Assembly: GCA_019119355.1 (NCBI GenBank)
Contig: DWXE01000043.1
Coordinates: forward strand, 87,277 to 151,276
Reading direction: 5' to 3'
From: Candidatus Eisenbergiella merdigallinarum
GTDB taxonomy: Bacteria; Bacillota; Clostridia; Lachnospirales; Lachnospiraceae
Length of the DNA stretch: 64,000 nt
Positions 25,061 through 32,521 of this stretch are shown one piece after another. A program made the translations under genes and the position numbers. The notes under the pieces are model-generated. The model did no database searches. It saw nothing but the letters and a program-made list of their open reading frames with translations, and had not been told where the DNA came from. The first letter of the stretch is position 1. Each line of letters starts with the position of its first letter.

Positions 25061-25642
25061 TCATTCCGAAATATTGAATTCCCTGATCCCGATGGCTCCG
25101 CTGTCCTCCATTTCCAGAATCACGAAATTTTTATCGTCGCCTACGGTCATCTTTCCGCCTTCGATCTTCTGCTTTCTGACGTCGCAGTTTTCCACGGCTT
25201 TCAGCAGCGCGTCCGTATAGAGCGCGTCCAGGCCGAGCTTTTCCAGATCCTCTTCCGATTTCAGGACCGTCTCCTCGCCCTTTTGGCGCACGGTCACGGG
25301 AAAGGCGCACAGGCTGGCCAGATATTCCGTCGTCAGCCCTGTGGTGATTTCCATCTGCACGGTCTCTCCCATGGACCAGAAAAGAGCGGTGTCCAGATCG
25401 GAGTCTTCCAGGGATTCCTCCGGCTCACTGGATGCGGCTTCCGATCCGGTTTCCGCAGCTTCCATCCCTTCCGCCGTTTCCTCTCCTTCCGAAGCCCGCT
25501 CCGTTTCTTCCGTCACAACCGCGCTCTCCGTCCTCTCCTTCGGATCCGCCTGCGCCGCGCCTCCGAATCCTCCGGGCAGCGCGCAGGCCGTCAGCTGCGC
25601 CGCAGCCAGAAGCCCTGCCGCCAGTGCTGTAAGTTTTTTCAT
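25061..25642 (-). CDS. Lipoprotein of unknown function
   Basis: A 193-residue secreted lipoprotein. The signal peptide MKKLTALAAGLLAAAQ ends in the lipobox LTAC, so Cys20 is the likely lipid anchor. A long acidic Glu/Ser/Ala-rich linker (about 30-85) follows, then a small globular domain (about 85-193) with a tail SGAIGIREFNISE that I do not recognise. It is downstream of, and reads in the same direction as, the sensor kinase and response regulator. Three 10-bp direct repeats lie about 75 bases upstream, so it is a likely target of that two-component system. AGGAGG precedes the ATG. Confidence 0.75.
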   Translation of the reverse strand: MKKLTALAAGLLAAAQLTACALPGGFGGAAQADPKERTESAVVTEETERASEGEETAEGMEAAETGSEAASSEPEESLEDSDLDTALFWSMGETVQMEITTGLTTEYLASLCAFPVTVRQKGEETVLKSEEDLEKLGLDALYTDALLKAVENCDVRKQKIEGGKMTVGDDKNFVILEMEDSGAIGIREFNISE

Positions 25643-25716
25643 GATATGTCCTCCTTTTGAATCAATCCTTTCGGGGAACGCCCCCGCTTTTCTTATTCTG
25701 TCAGATTCATCTGAAG

Positions 25717-25746
25717 GTTTCCCTTATGATTTCTTAAACTTTCTTA
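25717..25746 (-). promoter_or_regulatory. Three 10-bp direct repeats, probable response-regulator site
   Basis: Read on the minus strand, TAAGAAAGTT, TAAGAAATCA and TAAGGGAAAC follow one another with an exact 10-base period. Head-to-tail repeats at one helical turn are the usual binding pattern of OmpR/PhoB-type regulators. The block lies between the kinase stop and the lipoprotein start, next to a TCAGATTCATCTGA palindrome (25701-25714). Confidence 0.6.
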
Positions 25747-25749
25747 AGG

Positions 25750-27351
25750 TCAGGGCAGCGCTTCCTCCCACAGGGGAAAGGTGAGCAAAAATTCCGTCTT
25801 TTTCCCCGCGGAAGGAGTCTTTTCCAGGCGGATCTCCCCGCCGTGGAGGCGGACGATTTCCCTGACGATGGAAAGCCCCAGGCCGGAGCCGTGCTCTTTT
25901 CCTCTGGAAACGTCGCCGGTGACGAAGGGGGAGAAAAGGCTGTCCTGCAGCTCAGGCGGAATCCCCCTGCCGTCGTCCCCGATGCGCAGCGCAGCACGGT
26001 TCTCCTCCCGTCCGGCTTCCACGAAGAGGGTCGTTCCCTCCGGATTGTATTTCAGCGCGTTGTTCACCAGGTTGTCCAAAACCCGGCCGAACAGCTCCTG
26101 ATCCAGACCGCACCAGACCGGTTCCGCCGGGATGGACGCTTTCAGGAAATAGCCGCGCAGCTCCAGCTCCTGATATCTGCCGGCGAAATAATCTCGCACC
26201 TCGCCGCACAGGTCCGACCGCTCCGTTTTCACCCGCATTCCGGGATGCTCCAGCCTGCTGTACTCGTGGAAGGACTGCAGCAGATCCCCCAGCCGGACGG
26301 CCCGCTTCGCGATCACGTCCAGGTAATTCTGCCGCTGCGCCTCCGGCACCATGCCGTCCCGCAGGGCGCAGGCATAGCCGGAAATGACCGTAACCGGCGT
26401 CTTCAAATCGTGGGAAAGATCCGCGAACAGGCGCCGCTTTTCCCGGTCCAGGCGCTGCCGCTCCCGCTCGCTCTCCTCCAGCTGCCGTTCCAGCTCCAGG
26501 AAATTCCGGGCGATCTGGGAAAATTCTTCCGGCCCCCGGTAGGTCTCCAGCTCCCCGCGGCTTCCCTCCGGAAAGGAGAGGATGGCCTCGTTGAGCGGCT
26601 GCAGCAGCTTTTTCGTCCGCCTGTCCAGCCACCGGATGCAAACCAGCGCGGCCGCCAGATAGACCGGGATGAAGACCCATTTCAGCACGCCGAAGGCCGC
26701 ATAAGCTTCCCGGTATTCCCGTGCTCCGGTTTGCTGCATCCAGAACACCATGCGCCGCTCTTCCCCGTTTTCGTCCGTCCAGTCATGCTTCCAGATCCTG
26801 CGCCCGCTCCCGTCCCGGCCTCTGAGGTATCCGATCTCCCGTTCCGAAAAGGAGGAGCAATCCGGAAACAGCGTCCCCGACAGCCGCTTCCCCGCTTCAT
26901 CCAGCAGCATATATCCGGTGATGGAAGGCTCCCCGCCCTCCCGGACGTCCGCTTCCGCGATCAGCCAGAAGCCGTTTTCGGATTCCTCCGGAAGCTTCGC
27001 CGCATAATAGCGGCGGCCGGAGCGAAAATCCGGGATAAAATCCGTCCCGGCAAACTTCTCGTTCCAGCCGCCTTCTTCAAACATACACCTTCCGTCCGAA
27101 TCGAAGATGACCGCTCCGGATCCCCTTCCCAGATAACGCTCCGCATTCAGGTTCCGATACGCCCCGTCCCGGGCGCTTTCGGCCCGCCGGATCAACCCTT
27201 CCGGATCGGTCACGGGGGCCAGGTGGCGCTGCCAGGCCGTAAAACCCAGATACAGCAGCGACATCACCGCCAGATTCAGCGCCGTAAAAAATACGTAATT
27301 GGACGCCAGAAAACGAAACAGGCTTCTCTTTTTGTGCACGTTATTCTCCAT
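25750..27351 (-). CDS. Two-component sensor histidine kinase
   Basis: A 533-residue membrane kinase. Transmembrane helices lie near residues 15-40 and 235-260 and flank an extracytoplasmic sensor domain of about 190 residues. A HAMP-like and coiled region and HisKA (LFADLSHDLKTPVTVISG, phospho-His in SHDLKTP) follow, then the ATPase with LVNNALKYNPEG, GDDGRGIP and GSGLGLSIVREIV. The signal is unknown. It overlaps the response-regulator gene by 11 bases. The direct repeats just past its stop suggest that the pair drives the lipoprotein gene. Confidence 0.93.
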   Translation of the reverse strand: MENNVHKKRSLFRFLASNYVFFTALNLAVMSLLYLGFTAWQRHLAPVTDPEGLIRRAESARDGAYRNLNAERYLGRGSGAVIFDSDGRCMFEEGGWNEKFAGTDFIPDFRSGRRYYAAKLPEESENGFWLIAEADVREGGEPSITGYMLLDEAGKRLSGTLFPDCSSFSEREIGYLRGRDGSGRRIWKHDWTDENGEERRMVFWMQQTGAREYREAYAAFGVLKWVFIPVYLAAALVCIRWLDRRTKKLLQPLNEAILSFPEGSRGELETYRGPEEFSQIARNFLELERQLEESERERQRLDREKRRLFADLSHDLKTPVTVISGYACALRDGMVPEAQRQNYLDVIAKRAVRLGDLLQSFHEYSRLEHPGMRVKTERSDLCGEVRDYFAGRYQELELRGYFLKASIPAEPVWCGLDQELFGRVLDNLVNNALKYNPEGTTLFVEAGREENRAALRIGDDGRGIPPELQDSLFSPFVTGDVSRGKEHGSGLGLSIVREIVRLHGGEIRLEKTPSAGKKTEFLLTFPLWEEALP

Positions 27352-28045
27352 CTTCCATTTTGTAACCGAGCCCTCTGACCGTGATGATATATCGGGGGTT
27401 TTTCGGATCGTCCTCGATCTTCTCCCGCAGCTTCGAAATATGCACCATCATCGTCTGATCGTCGCTCTCCGTATATTCTCCGTTTATGCTCTCGTAGATC
27501 TGCGCCCTGGTGTACACCCGGCCCGGCGCCTTCATCAGCTTCCATAAAATGCGGTATTCCGTAGGGGTCAGCGGCACCGCCCTGCCGTCTTTGGACAGGC
27601 TCATTTCCCCGGGATTCAGGCAGAGACGGCCCAGCCTGAGCTTTTCCCCGTCGCTTTTGGCGCCCTTTCCGCCGCCCAGCTCATAAAACCGCCGCAGATT
27701 GGCCTGGATGCGCGCCACCACTTCCATGGGGTTGAAGGGCTTGGTCAGATAATCGTCCGCGCCCAGGTTCAGCCCCAGGATCCTGTCGTAATCCTCCCCT
27801 CTGGCGGACAGGATCAGGATGGGGATATTGCTCACGGCCCGGATCCTGCGGGTCAGCTCGTATCCGTCCATCCGCGGCATCATCACGTCCAGCAGGGCCA
27901 GATGCACCTTCTCCCGCCGTACGATCCCCAGCGCGTCCGCCCCGTTGTCCGCGGCCAGAACGCGGAACCCGCTGTTTTTCAGGTACAGGCTCAGGAGGGA
28001 AACGATATCCTCGTCGTCCTCCGCGATCAAAATCGTATATTCCAC
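27341..28045 (-). CDS. OmpR-family response regulator
   Basis: A 234-residue regulator (from the GTG). The receiver domain has ILIAEDDEDIVSLL, the phospho-acceptor ALLDVMMPRMDGYEL and the Lys in DDYLTKPFNPMEV. The C-terminal winged helix contains PLTPTEYRILWKLMKAPGRV and YIITVRGLGYKMEDG. A GTG start at 28045 is preferred, because AAAGGGGAG lies six bases upstream and the protein then begins at the first receiver strand. The ATG seven codons further up has no ribosome binding site. It is the promoter-proximal gene of the kinase operon. Confidence 0.92.
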   Translation of the reverse strand: MEYTILIAEDDEDIVSLLSLYLKNSGFRVLAADNGADALGIVRREKVHLALLDVMMPRMDGYELTRRIRAVSNIPILILSARGEDYDRILGLNLGADDYLTKPFNPMEVVARIQANLRRFYELGGGKGAKSDGEKLRLGRLCLNPGEMSLSKDGRAVPLTPTEYRILWKLMKAPGRVYTRAQIYESINGEYTESDDQTMMVHISKLREKIEDDPKNPRYIITVRGLGYKMEDGE

Positions 28046-28130
28046 CGCGCTCTCCCCTTTCTGCATTTCCGCCGTCCGGCGTCCCGGCCCTCCGTGCAGG
28101 CCGTCATCCGGCCCCCGGGCAGGCCCGCCG

Positions 28131-29423
28131 TCAATCCGCGCAGGCGCCGTCCCCGGCCTTCACCGTCAGCCCGCACATGGACAGCACGAATTCCACGAAC
28201 ATGGCGTTGGACCAGGAGAACCACTCCCGGGTAAACCGGTCCGGATCGTCCTTGTGGAATCCCTCGTGCACCAGATTGGTGCCCGCGTCCGTGCGCTCGA
28301 AGTAATCCAGCAGCCGCTCCTTTTCCTGCGCGTCGGCGCTGGTCATTCCCTGGATGGACAGGGCGATGTGCCAGATGTAATCTTCCGGCGTATGAGGGCT
28401 CCCGATCCCTTTTGCAACTTTTCCTTCATAATAGTAAGGATTTGCATCGGAAAGCATCATCCTTCTGGTGTTGAGATAGGTCTGATCGGTATTCTTACAG
28501 TAATGGAAGTAGGGCATGGACAAAAGGCTGGGCACGTTGGCGTCGTCCATGATATGGCGGTTGCCCCTGCCGTCCACCTCGTAGACGTAGACCCTGCCGT
28601 ACTCTTCTGTTTCCATGGTCCCGAAGGTCTCGATCCCGTTCTGAATCTGTTCTCTGAGCTCTTTTGCCTCCGCGAGGAACGCGTCCTCCTGATAGAACGT
28701 CTCCAGAATTTCCGCCAGGTAATCCAGCACCACCACGGCAAACATGTTGGACGGCACCAGATAACCGTACACGCATCTGTCGTCGCTGGGCCGGAATCCC
28801 GACCAGGTCATCCCCGTGAAGGAGACAGGATTCCCCTTTCCGCCGCAGGGAAGGGTGTCCGTTTCCACGCAGTCCAGGCGTTCGAAGGTATAGGGGGACT
28901 GCTCCCCGTGACGCTGCTCCGTCTTCCACAGCTCTACGATGGCCCTGGCCGCCTGCAGAAACAGCCCGTCGAACTGCGCCGTCCTGCCGGTATTCTTCCA
29001 GTAAAGATAAGCCAACTGAACCGGATAGCACAGGGAGTCGATCTCGTACTTCCTCTCCCAGATATCCGCTTTCATTTCCGTCAGATCCTTCTGATGGCCC
29101 GCGCCGTTTTCCTCCTCGTTGAAGGCGTTGGCATAAGGATCCCGCAGGATGCACTGAAACTGTTTCTTCATCACCCCTTCGATGATCCCGGCCACCCGTT
29201 CGTTTTCCGAGGCCACGAGCAGATACGGCCTCAGCTGGTTGGTGCTGTCCCGAAGCCACATGGCCGGGATATCCCCGGTGAGCATGAAAGCCGTGCCGTC
29301 TTCGGGGTGCAGATGCACCGTCTTCTCCAGCGTGTCCTGATAGCAGTTTTCGAACATGGCCACGATTTTGGGCCTGTGGGCCATCTTCTCCTTCACCAGC
29401 TGCAATACCTGTTTTTCCGTCAT
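28131..29423 (-). CDS. Glycoside hydrolase family 125 exo-alpha-1,6-mannosidase
   Basis: A 430-residue GH125 enzyme (formerly DUF1237), an inverting (alpha/alpha)6 exo-mannosidase whose characterised members cut alpha-1,6-linked mannose. Family marks are TGDIPAMWLRDSTNQLRPYL, ILRDPYANAFNEEENG, KYEIDSLCYPVQLAYLYW, GMTWSGFRPSDDRCVYGY, DDANVPSLLSMPYF and the late FSWSNAMFVEFVL. There is no signal peptide, so it is cytoplasmic. The start at 29423 has AGGAGGAGGAAGG upstream and overlaps the YbaK gene stop (ATGA). Together with the GH92 gene it points to use of alpha-mannosides such as N-glycan cores or yeast mannan, which is inference. Confidence 0.93.
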   Translation of the reverse strand: MTEKQVLQLVKEKMAHRPKIVAMFENCYQDTLEKTVHLHPEDGTAFMLTGDIPAMWLRDSTNQLRPYLLVASENERVAGIIEGVMKKQFQCILRDPYANAFNEEENGAGHQKDLTEMKADIWERKYEIDSLCYPVQLAYLYWKNTGRTAQFDGLFLQAARAIVELWKTEQRHGEQSPYTFERLDCVETDTLPCGGKGNPVSFTGMTWSGFRPSDDRCVYGYLVPSNMFAVVVLDYLAEILETFYQEDAFLAEAKELREQIQNGIETFGTMETEEYGRVYVYEVDGRGNRHIMDDANVPSLLSMPYFHYCKNTDQTYLNTRRMMLSDANPYYYEGKVAKGIGSPHTPEDYIWHIALSIQGMTSADAQEKERLLDYFERTDAGTNLVHEGFHKDDPDRFTREWFSWSNAMFVEFVLSMCGLTVKAGDGACAD

Positions 29424-29905
29424 TGTCCTTCCTCCTCCTGCCAGCCTTTGCATACGTCCACCCACGCCCGGGCGCCGGCGCAGCGCTCCAGTTCTTCGGG
29501 CGTCAGCTCCACGGCGCTGTTATCGCTGCCGCAGGCCGGAAATACCGTTTCAAACCTCTTTAAGGAAACATCCAGATAGACCGGGATCCCTTCGTTGATC
29601 CCGAAGGGGCATACGCCGCCCACTCCGTGTCCCACCGCCGGCTCCACCTCTTCGAAGGAGAGCATTCTGGCCTTTTTCCCGAACTGATGGCGGTATCTGG
29701 CGTTATCGATTTTGGCGTCGCCCGCCGTCACCAGCAAAATCACCTGATCCTCCAGCCAGAGGGACAGGGTTTTCGCAATCCGCTTTCCTTCCACTCCAAC
29801 CGCCAGAGCAGCCAGCTCCACCGTGGCGGAGGAAACCGGAAATTCCCGGATGCGGCCCTGCATCCCCAACGCTTCCAGATGCGCCCGCGCTCTTTGAATC
29901 GACAT
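29420..29905 (-). CDS. YbaK/EbsC-family aminoacyl-tRNA deacylase
   Basis: A 161-residue member of the YbaK/ProX editing family, which hydrolyses mischarged tRNAs such as Cys-tRNA(Pro). It has the family core: AKTLSLWLEDQVILLVTAGD with the conserved Lys, ARMLSFEEVEPAVGHGVGGV with the G-x-x-x-G-G-V-x-P loop, and the NSAVELTPEELERC end. The start MSIQRARAHLEALG at 29905 matches the family length. The longer track ORF begins inside the folT gene. It is probably co-transcribed with folT upstream (17-base gap) and GH125 downstream. Confidence 0.88.
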   Translation of the reverse strand: MSIQRARAHLEALGMQGRIREFPVSSATVELAALAVGVEGKRIAKTLSLWLEDQVILLVTAGDAKIDNARYRHQFGKKARMLSFEEVEPAVGHGVGGVCPFGINEGIPVYLDVSLKRFETVFPACGSDNSAVELTPEELERCAGARAWVDVCKGWQEEEGQ

Positions 29906-29922
29906 CTTACACAAAGTCCTTC

Positions 29923-30498
29923 CTATGCTTTCTTTTTTTGCGGCCCAAAACTTCGGATGAGCCGGAATACTCCCGCTGTTTCCAGCACCTTCAGCGTCAG
30001 ATAGAGAAGCAGCGAATTGACGGGCCACATGACCATGTTTTTCACGAAACGGGCCGGCGCCATAACGAAAAACCCGTTCCCGTACACCTGGGAGAGCCAG
30101 AGCGTCCCCAGCCCCACGTTGATGGCCAGCGCCACGATGAGCTTCGCCGTCAGGATCCTCCAGAGCCGCACGGGCCTTTTATAGAAAAAGCACCCGTACA
30201 CCAGCCCCGCCAGAAAGGAATTCAGGGTGAGCCCCGGAATCCAGGCGCCGGTGGGGTGGACGATCAGCTTTAAGATGTCCATCATGCCCGAAAAGACGCA
30301 GCCCACCGCGGGGCCGAACAAAAAGTCCACCACCTCGTTGGGCAGGCCGGAGAAGCCGATCTTGATGTAGTCCCCCAGCTGAATGGAAAAGGATCCCAGA
30401 ATGAACGCCAGAGCCGCAAAAAGGCCGCACGCCGTGATGGTGCGGACATTTTTGAACTCCCGCGCGGAATCCGAGAAAAAGGTTGCTGCTTTCTTCAT
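29923..30498 (-). CDS. folT: Folate ECF transporter S component
   Basis: A 191-residue membrane protein with about six hydrophobic segments. It starts MKKAATFFSDSAREFKNVRT and carries the folate-family block GSFSIQLGDYIKIGFSGLPN, which leads into the FGPAVGCVFSGMMDILKLIV segment. FolT binds folates outside the cell and relies on a shared EcfAA'T module that is not in this window. The assignment is strongly supported by the tetrahydrofolate riboswitch directly upstream. AGGAGG lies seven bases before the ATG. Confidence 0.93.
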   Translation of the reverse strand: MKKAATFFSDSAREFKNVRTITACGLFAALAFILGSFSIQLGDYIKIGFSGLPNEVVDFLFGPAVGCVFSGMMDILKLIVHPTGAWIPGLTLNSFLAGLVYGCFFYKRPVRLWRILTAKLIVALAINVGLGTLWLSQVYGNGFFVMAPARFVKNMVMWPVNSLLLYLTLKVLETAGVFRLIRSFGPQKKKA

Positions 30499-30555
30499 GG
30501 AATACCTCCTTCTACAGACATCCGGCCGCAAAAGGAGACGATGATTCCTATCTTC

Positions 30556-30660
30556 TGCTGCAGCGAGATGCGGTCCCCATACCGCAAGCGCGAAGCGCTT
30601 TTCGTCCCGCCGGCAACTCTCTGTCCGAAGGGCACTTAACGCATGAAGACCTACTCTGCA
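30556..30660 (-). promoter_or_regulatory. Tetrahydrofolate (THF) riboswitch
   Basis: On the minus strand the leader holds the conserved blocks of the THF riboswitch in order: AGAGTAG, GCGTTAAGTG, GTTGCC-GGCGGGA-CGAA, a variable GCGC hairpin, then GCGGTATGGGGACCGC and ATCTCGCT closing on the 5' GCAGAG strand. It ends about 55 bases before folT, whose ribosome binding site lies downstream. This is the classical position for THF control of folate import, and the mode is probably repression when folate is plentiful. Confidence 0.87.
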
Positions 30661-30756
30661 ATGTAATATAATATGACCTCACTATTATAACAGCGGCCCG
30701 CCCAAACCGCAAGGGCCAGTCCGCGTACAGGCCGCGCGCGGTCCGGCCGCGGGCCT

Positions 30757-32520
30757 CTACTGCGCGAACTGGCTGTTGTAGAGCTGCGCGTAAAATCCGT
30801 CCTGCGCCAGCAGCTGATCGTGCCTGCCCTGCTCGATGATCTTCCCGTCCTTCATCACCAGGATGCAGTCCGCCTCCCGGATGGTGGACAGGCGATGGGC
30901 CACGATGAAGCTGGTCCGCCCCTCCATCAGCCTGGCGAAAGCGTTCTGGATCTTCAGCTCCGTCCGGGTGTCGATGGAGGAGGTGGCCTCGTCCAGAATC
31001 AGCATGGGCGGGCTACACAGCATGACCCTGGAAATGCACAGGAGCTGTTTCTGGCCCTGGGAAAGGCTGCCCCCGTCCTCCCCGATGACGGTATCGTAAC
31101 CGTTGGGCAGTCGCCGGATGAAGCTGTGAGCGTGGCAGGCTTTGGCCGCCGCCTCCACCTCCTCCTGCGTAGCGTCCGGTTTCCCCACGGCGATGTTGTC
31201 CCGGATGGTGCCGCAGCGCAGCCAGGTCTCCTGCAACACCATGCCGTAACCCGCCCGCAGGCTCTCCCTGGTGAGGCGGCGGATATCGGTGCCCTCCACC
31301 CGGATCTCTCCCCCGCATACGTCGTAAAAGCGCATGAGCAGGTTGATCACCGTAGTTTTACCGCAGCCGGTGGGGCCCACGATGGCGATCCGCTGGCCGG
31401 GGCGGACGGACAGGTTCAGGTTTTCGATCAGGCGCTGATCGGGCGCATAGGAAAAGGATACGTCCTTCAGCTCCACCTCTCCCTTCACATCCCGCAAAAC
31501 CCTGGCGTCCGCCGGTTCCGGGACCTGGGGCTCCTCTTCGATCAGCTCGAAGACCCGGCCCGCGCAGGCGATGGCGTTCTGGAGCTCCGTCACCACCCCG
31601 GAGATCTCGTTGAACGGTTTGGTGTACTGGTTGGCGTAGCTCAGAAAGCTGGTCAACTGCCCCACGCTCAGATGGCCGGAAAGGGCGGCAAACGCCCCGG
31701 CGATCCCCACTCCGGTATACACCAGGCTGTTGACGAACCTGGTGGCCGGATTGGTGATGGAGGAGAAGAAAATGGCCTGCAGGGAGTATTTCTGCAGCCG
31801 TTCATTGATCCCGTCGAACCGCTCCAGCGCCTCCTTTTCCTGTCCGAAGGCCTGCACCACCTTCTGGTTGCCGATCATCTCGTCGATCAGGGCCGTCTGC
31901 TCCCCGCGGGCTTCGGACTGCCTGCGGAACATCTGAAACGTCCGCTTCGCGATAAAGGAGGCCACCAGCAGGGAGACCGGCGTGACGAACAGCACCACCA
32001 TGGTGATCCCCACGTTGACGCTGAGCATGAAGCCCAGGGTTCCGAAGATGGTGATCACGCCGGTGAACAGCTGGGTGAAGCCCATCAAAAGCCCGTCCGA
32101 AAACTGATCCACATCTGCGATGACCCGGCTGACGATCTCGCCGTGGGCGTGCCCGTCGATGTATTTCAGGGGGAGGATTTCGATTTTGGCGAAAGCCTCG
32201 TTGCGGATATCCCGGACGATCTGGTAGGTCATCTTATTGTTGCAGACGTTCATCACCCACTGGGCCAGAGCGGTCACCGCGATGAGAACGCCCATCTTTT
32301 TCAGGACGGAAAAGATCCCCGCGAAATCCACCCGGCCCGGGCCCAGCAGGCAGTCCACGCCGTCCCCGATGAGCAGGGGGAGGTACAGGGTGGAAGCCAC
32401 GGTGACCGCCGCCAGCACTGCGGACAGCCCCAGATAAAACCAGTAGCGCCTCATGTAGCGCAGCACCTTTTTCAGGATTTCGATCTGTCTGGCATCCAGC
32501 TTTTTCGCCGTTTTGGCCAT
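30757..32520 (-). CDS. ABC exporter subunit (TMD-NBD) of a heterodimer
   Basis: A 587-residue half-transporter with six membrane helices (about residues 20-310) followed by an ATPase domain with Walker A VGPTGCGKTTVINLL, signature LSQGQKQ, Walker B MLILDEATSSID and the H-loop IVAHRLSTI. The catalytic glutamate is present, so this half carries the competent site motif set. The start at 32520 is used because GGGGAG precedes it. It lies one base after the partner stop, so the two form one exporter of the LmrCD/BmrCD type, which moves drugs, lipids or peptides. The substrate is unknown. Confidence 0.92.
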   Translation of the reverse strand: MAKTAKKLDARQIEILKKVLRYMRRYWFYLGLSAVLAAVTVASTLYLPLLIGDGVDCLLGPGRVDFAGIFSVLKKMGVLIAVTALAQWVMNVCNNKMTYQIVRDIRNEAFAKIEILPLKYIDGHAHGEIVSRVIADVDQFSDGLLMGFTQLFTGVITIFGTLGFMLSVNVGITMVVLFVTPVSLLVASFIAKRTFQMFRRQSEARGEQTALIDEMIGNQKVVQAFGQEKEALERFDGINERLQKYSLQAIFFSSITNPATRFVNSLVYTGVGIAGAFAALSGHLSVGQLTSFLSYANQYTKPFNEISGVVTELQNAIACAGRVFELIEEEPQVPEPADARVLRDVKGEVELKDVSFSYAPDQRLIENLNLSVRPGQRIAIVGPTGCGKTTVINLLMRFYDVCGGEIRVEGTDIRRLTRESLRAGYGMVLQETWLRCGTIRDNIAVGKPDATQEEVEAAAKACHAHSFIRRLPNGYDTVIGEDGGSLSQGQKQLLCISRVMLCSPPMLILDEATSSIDTRTELKIQNAFARLMEGRTSFIVAHRLSTIREADCILVMKDGKIIEQGRHDQLLAQDGFYAQLYNSQFAQ

Positions 32521-32521
32521 C

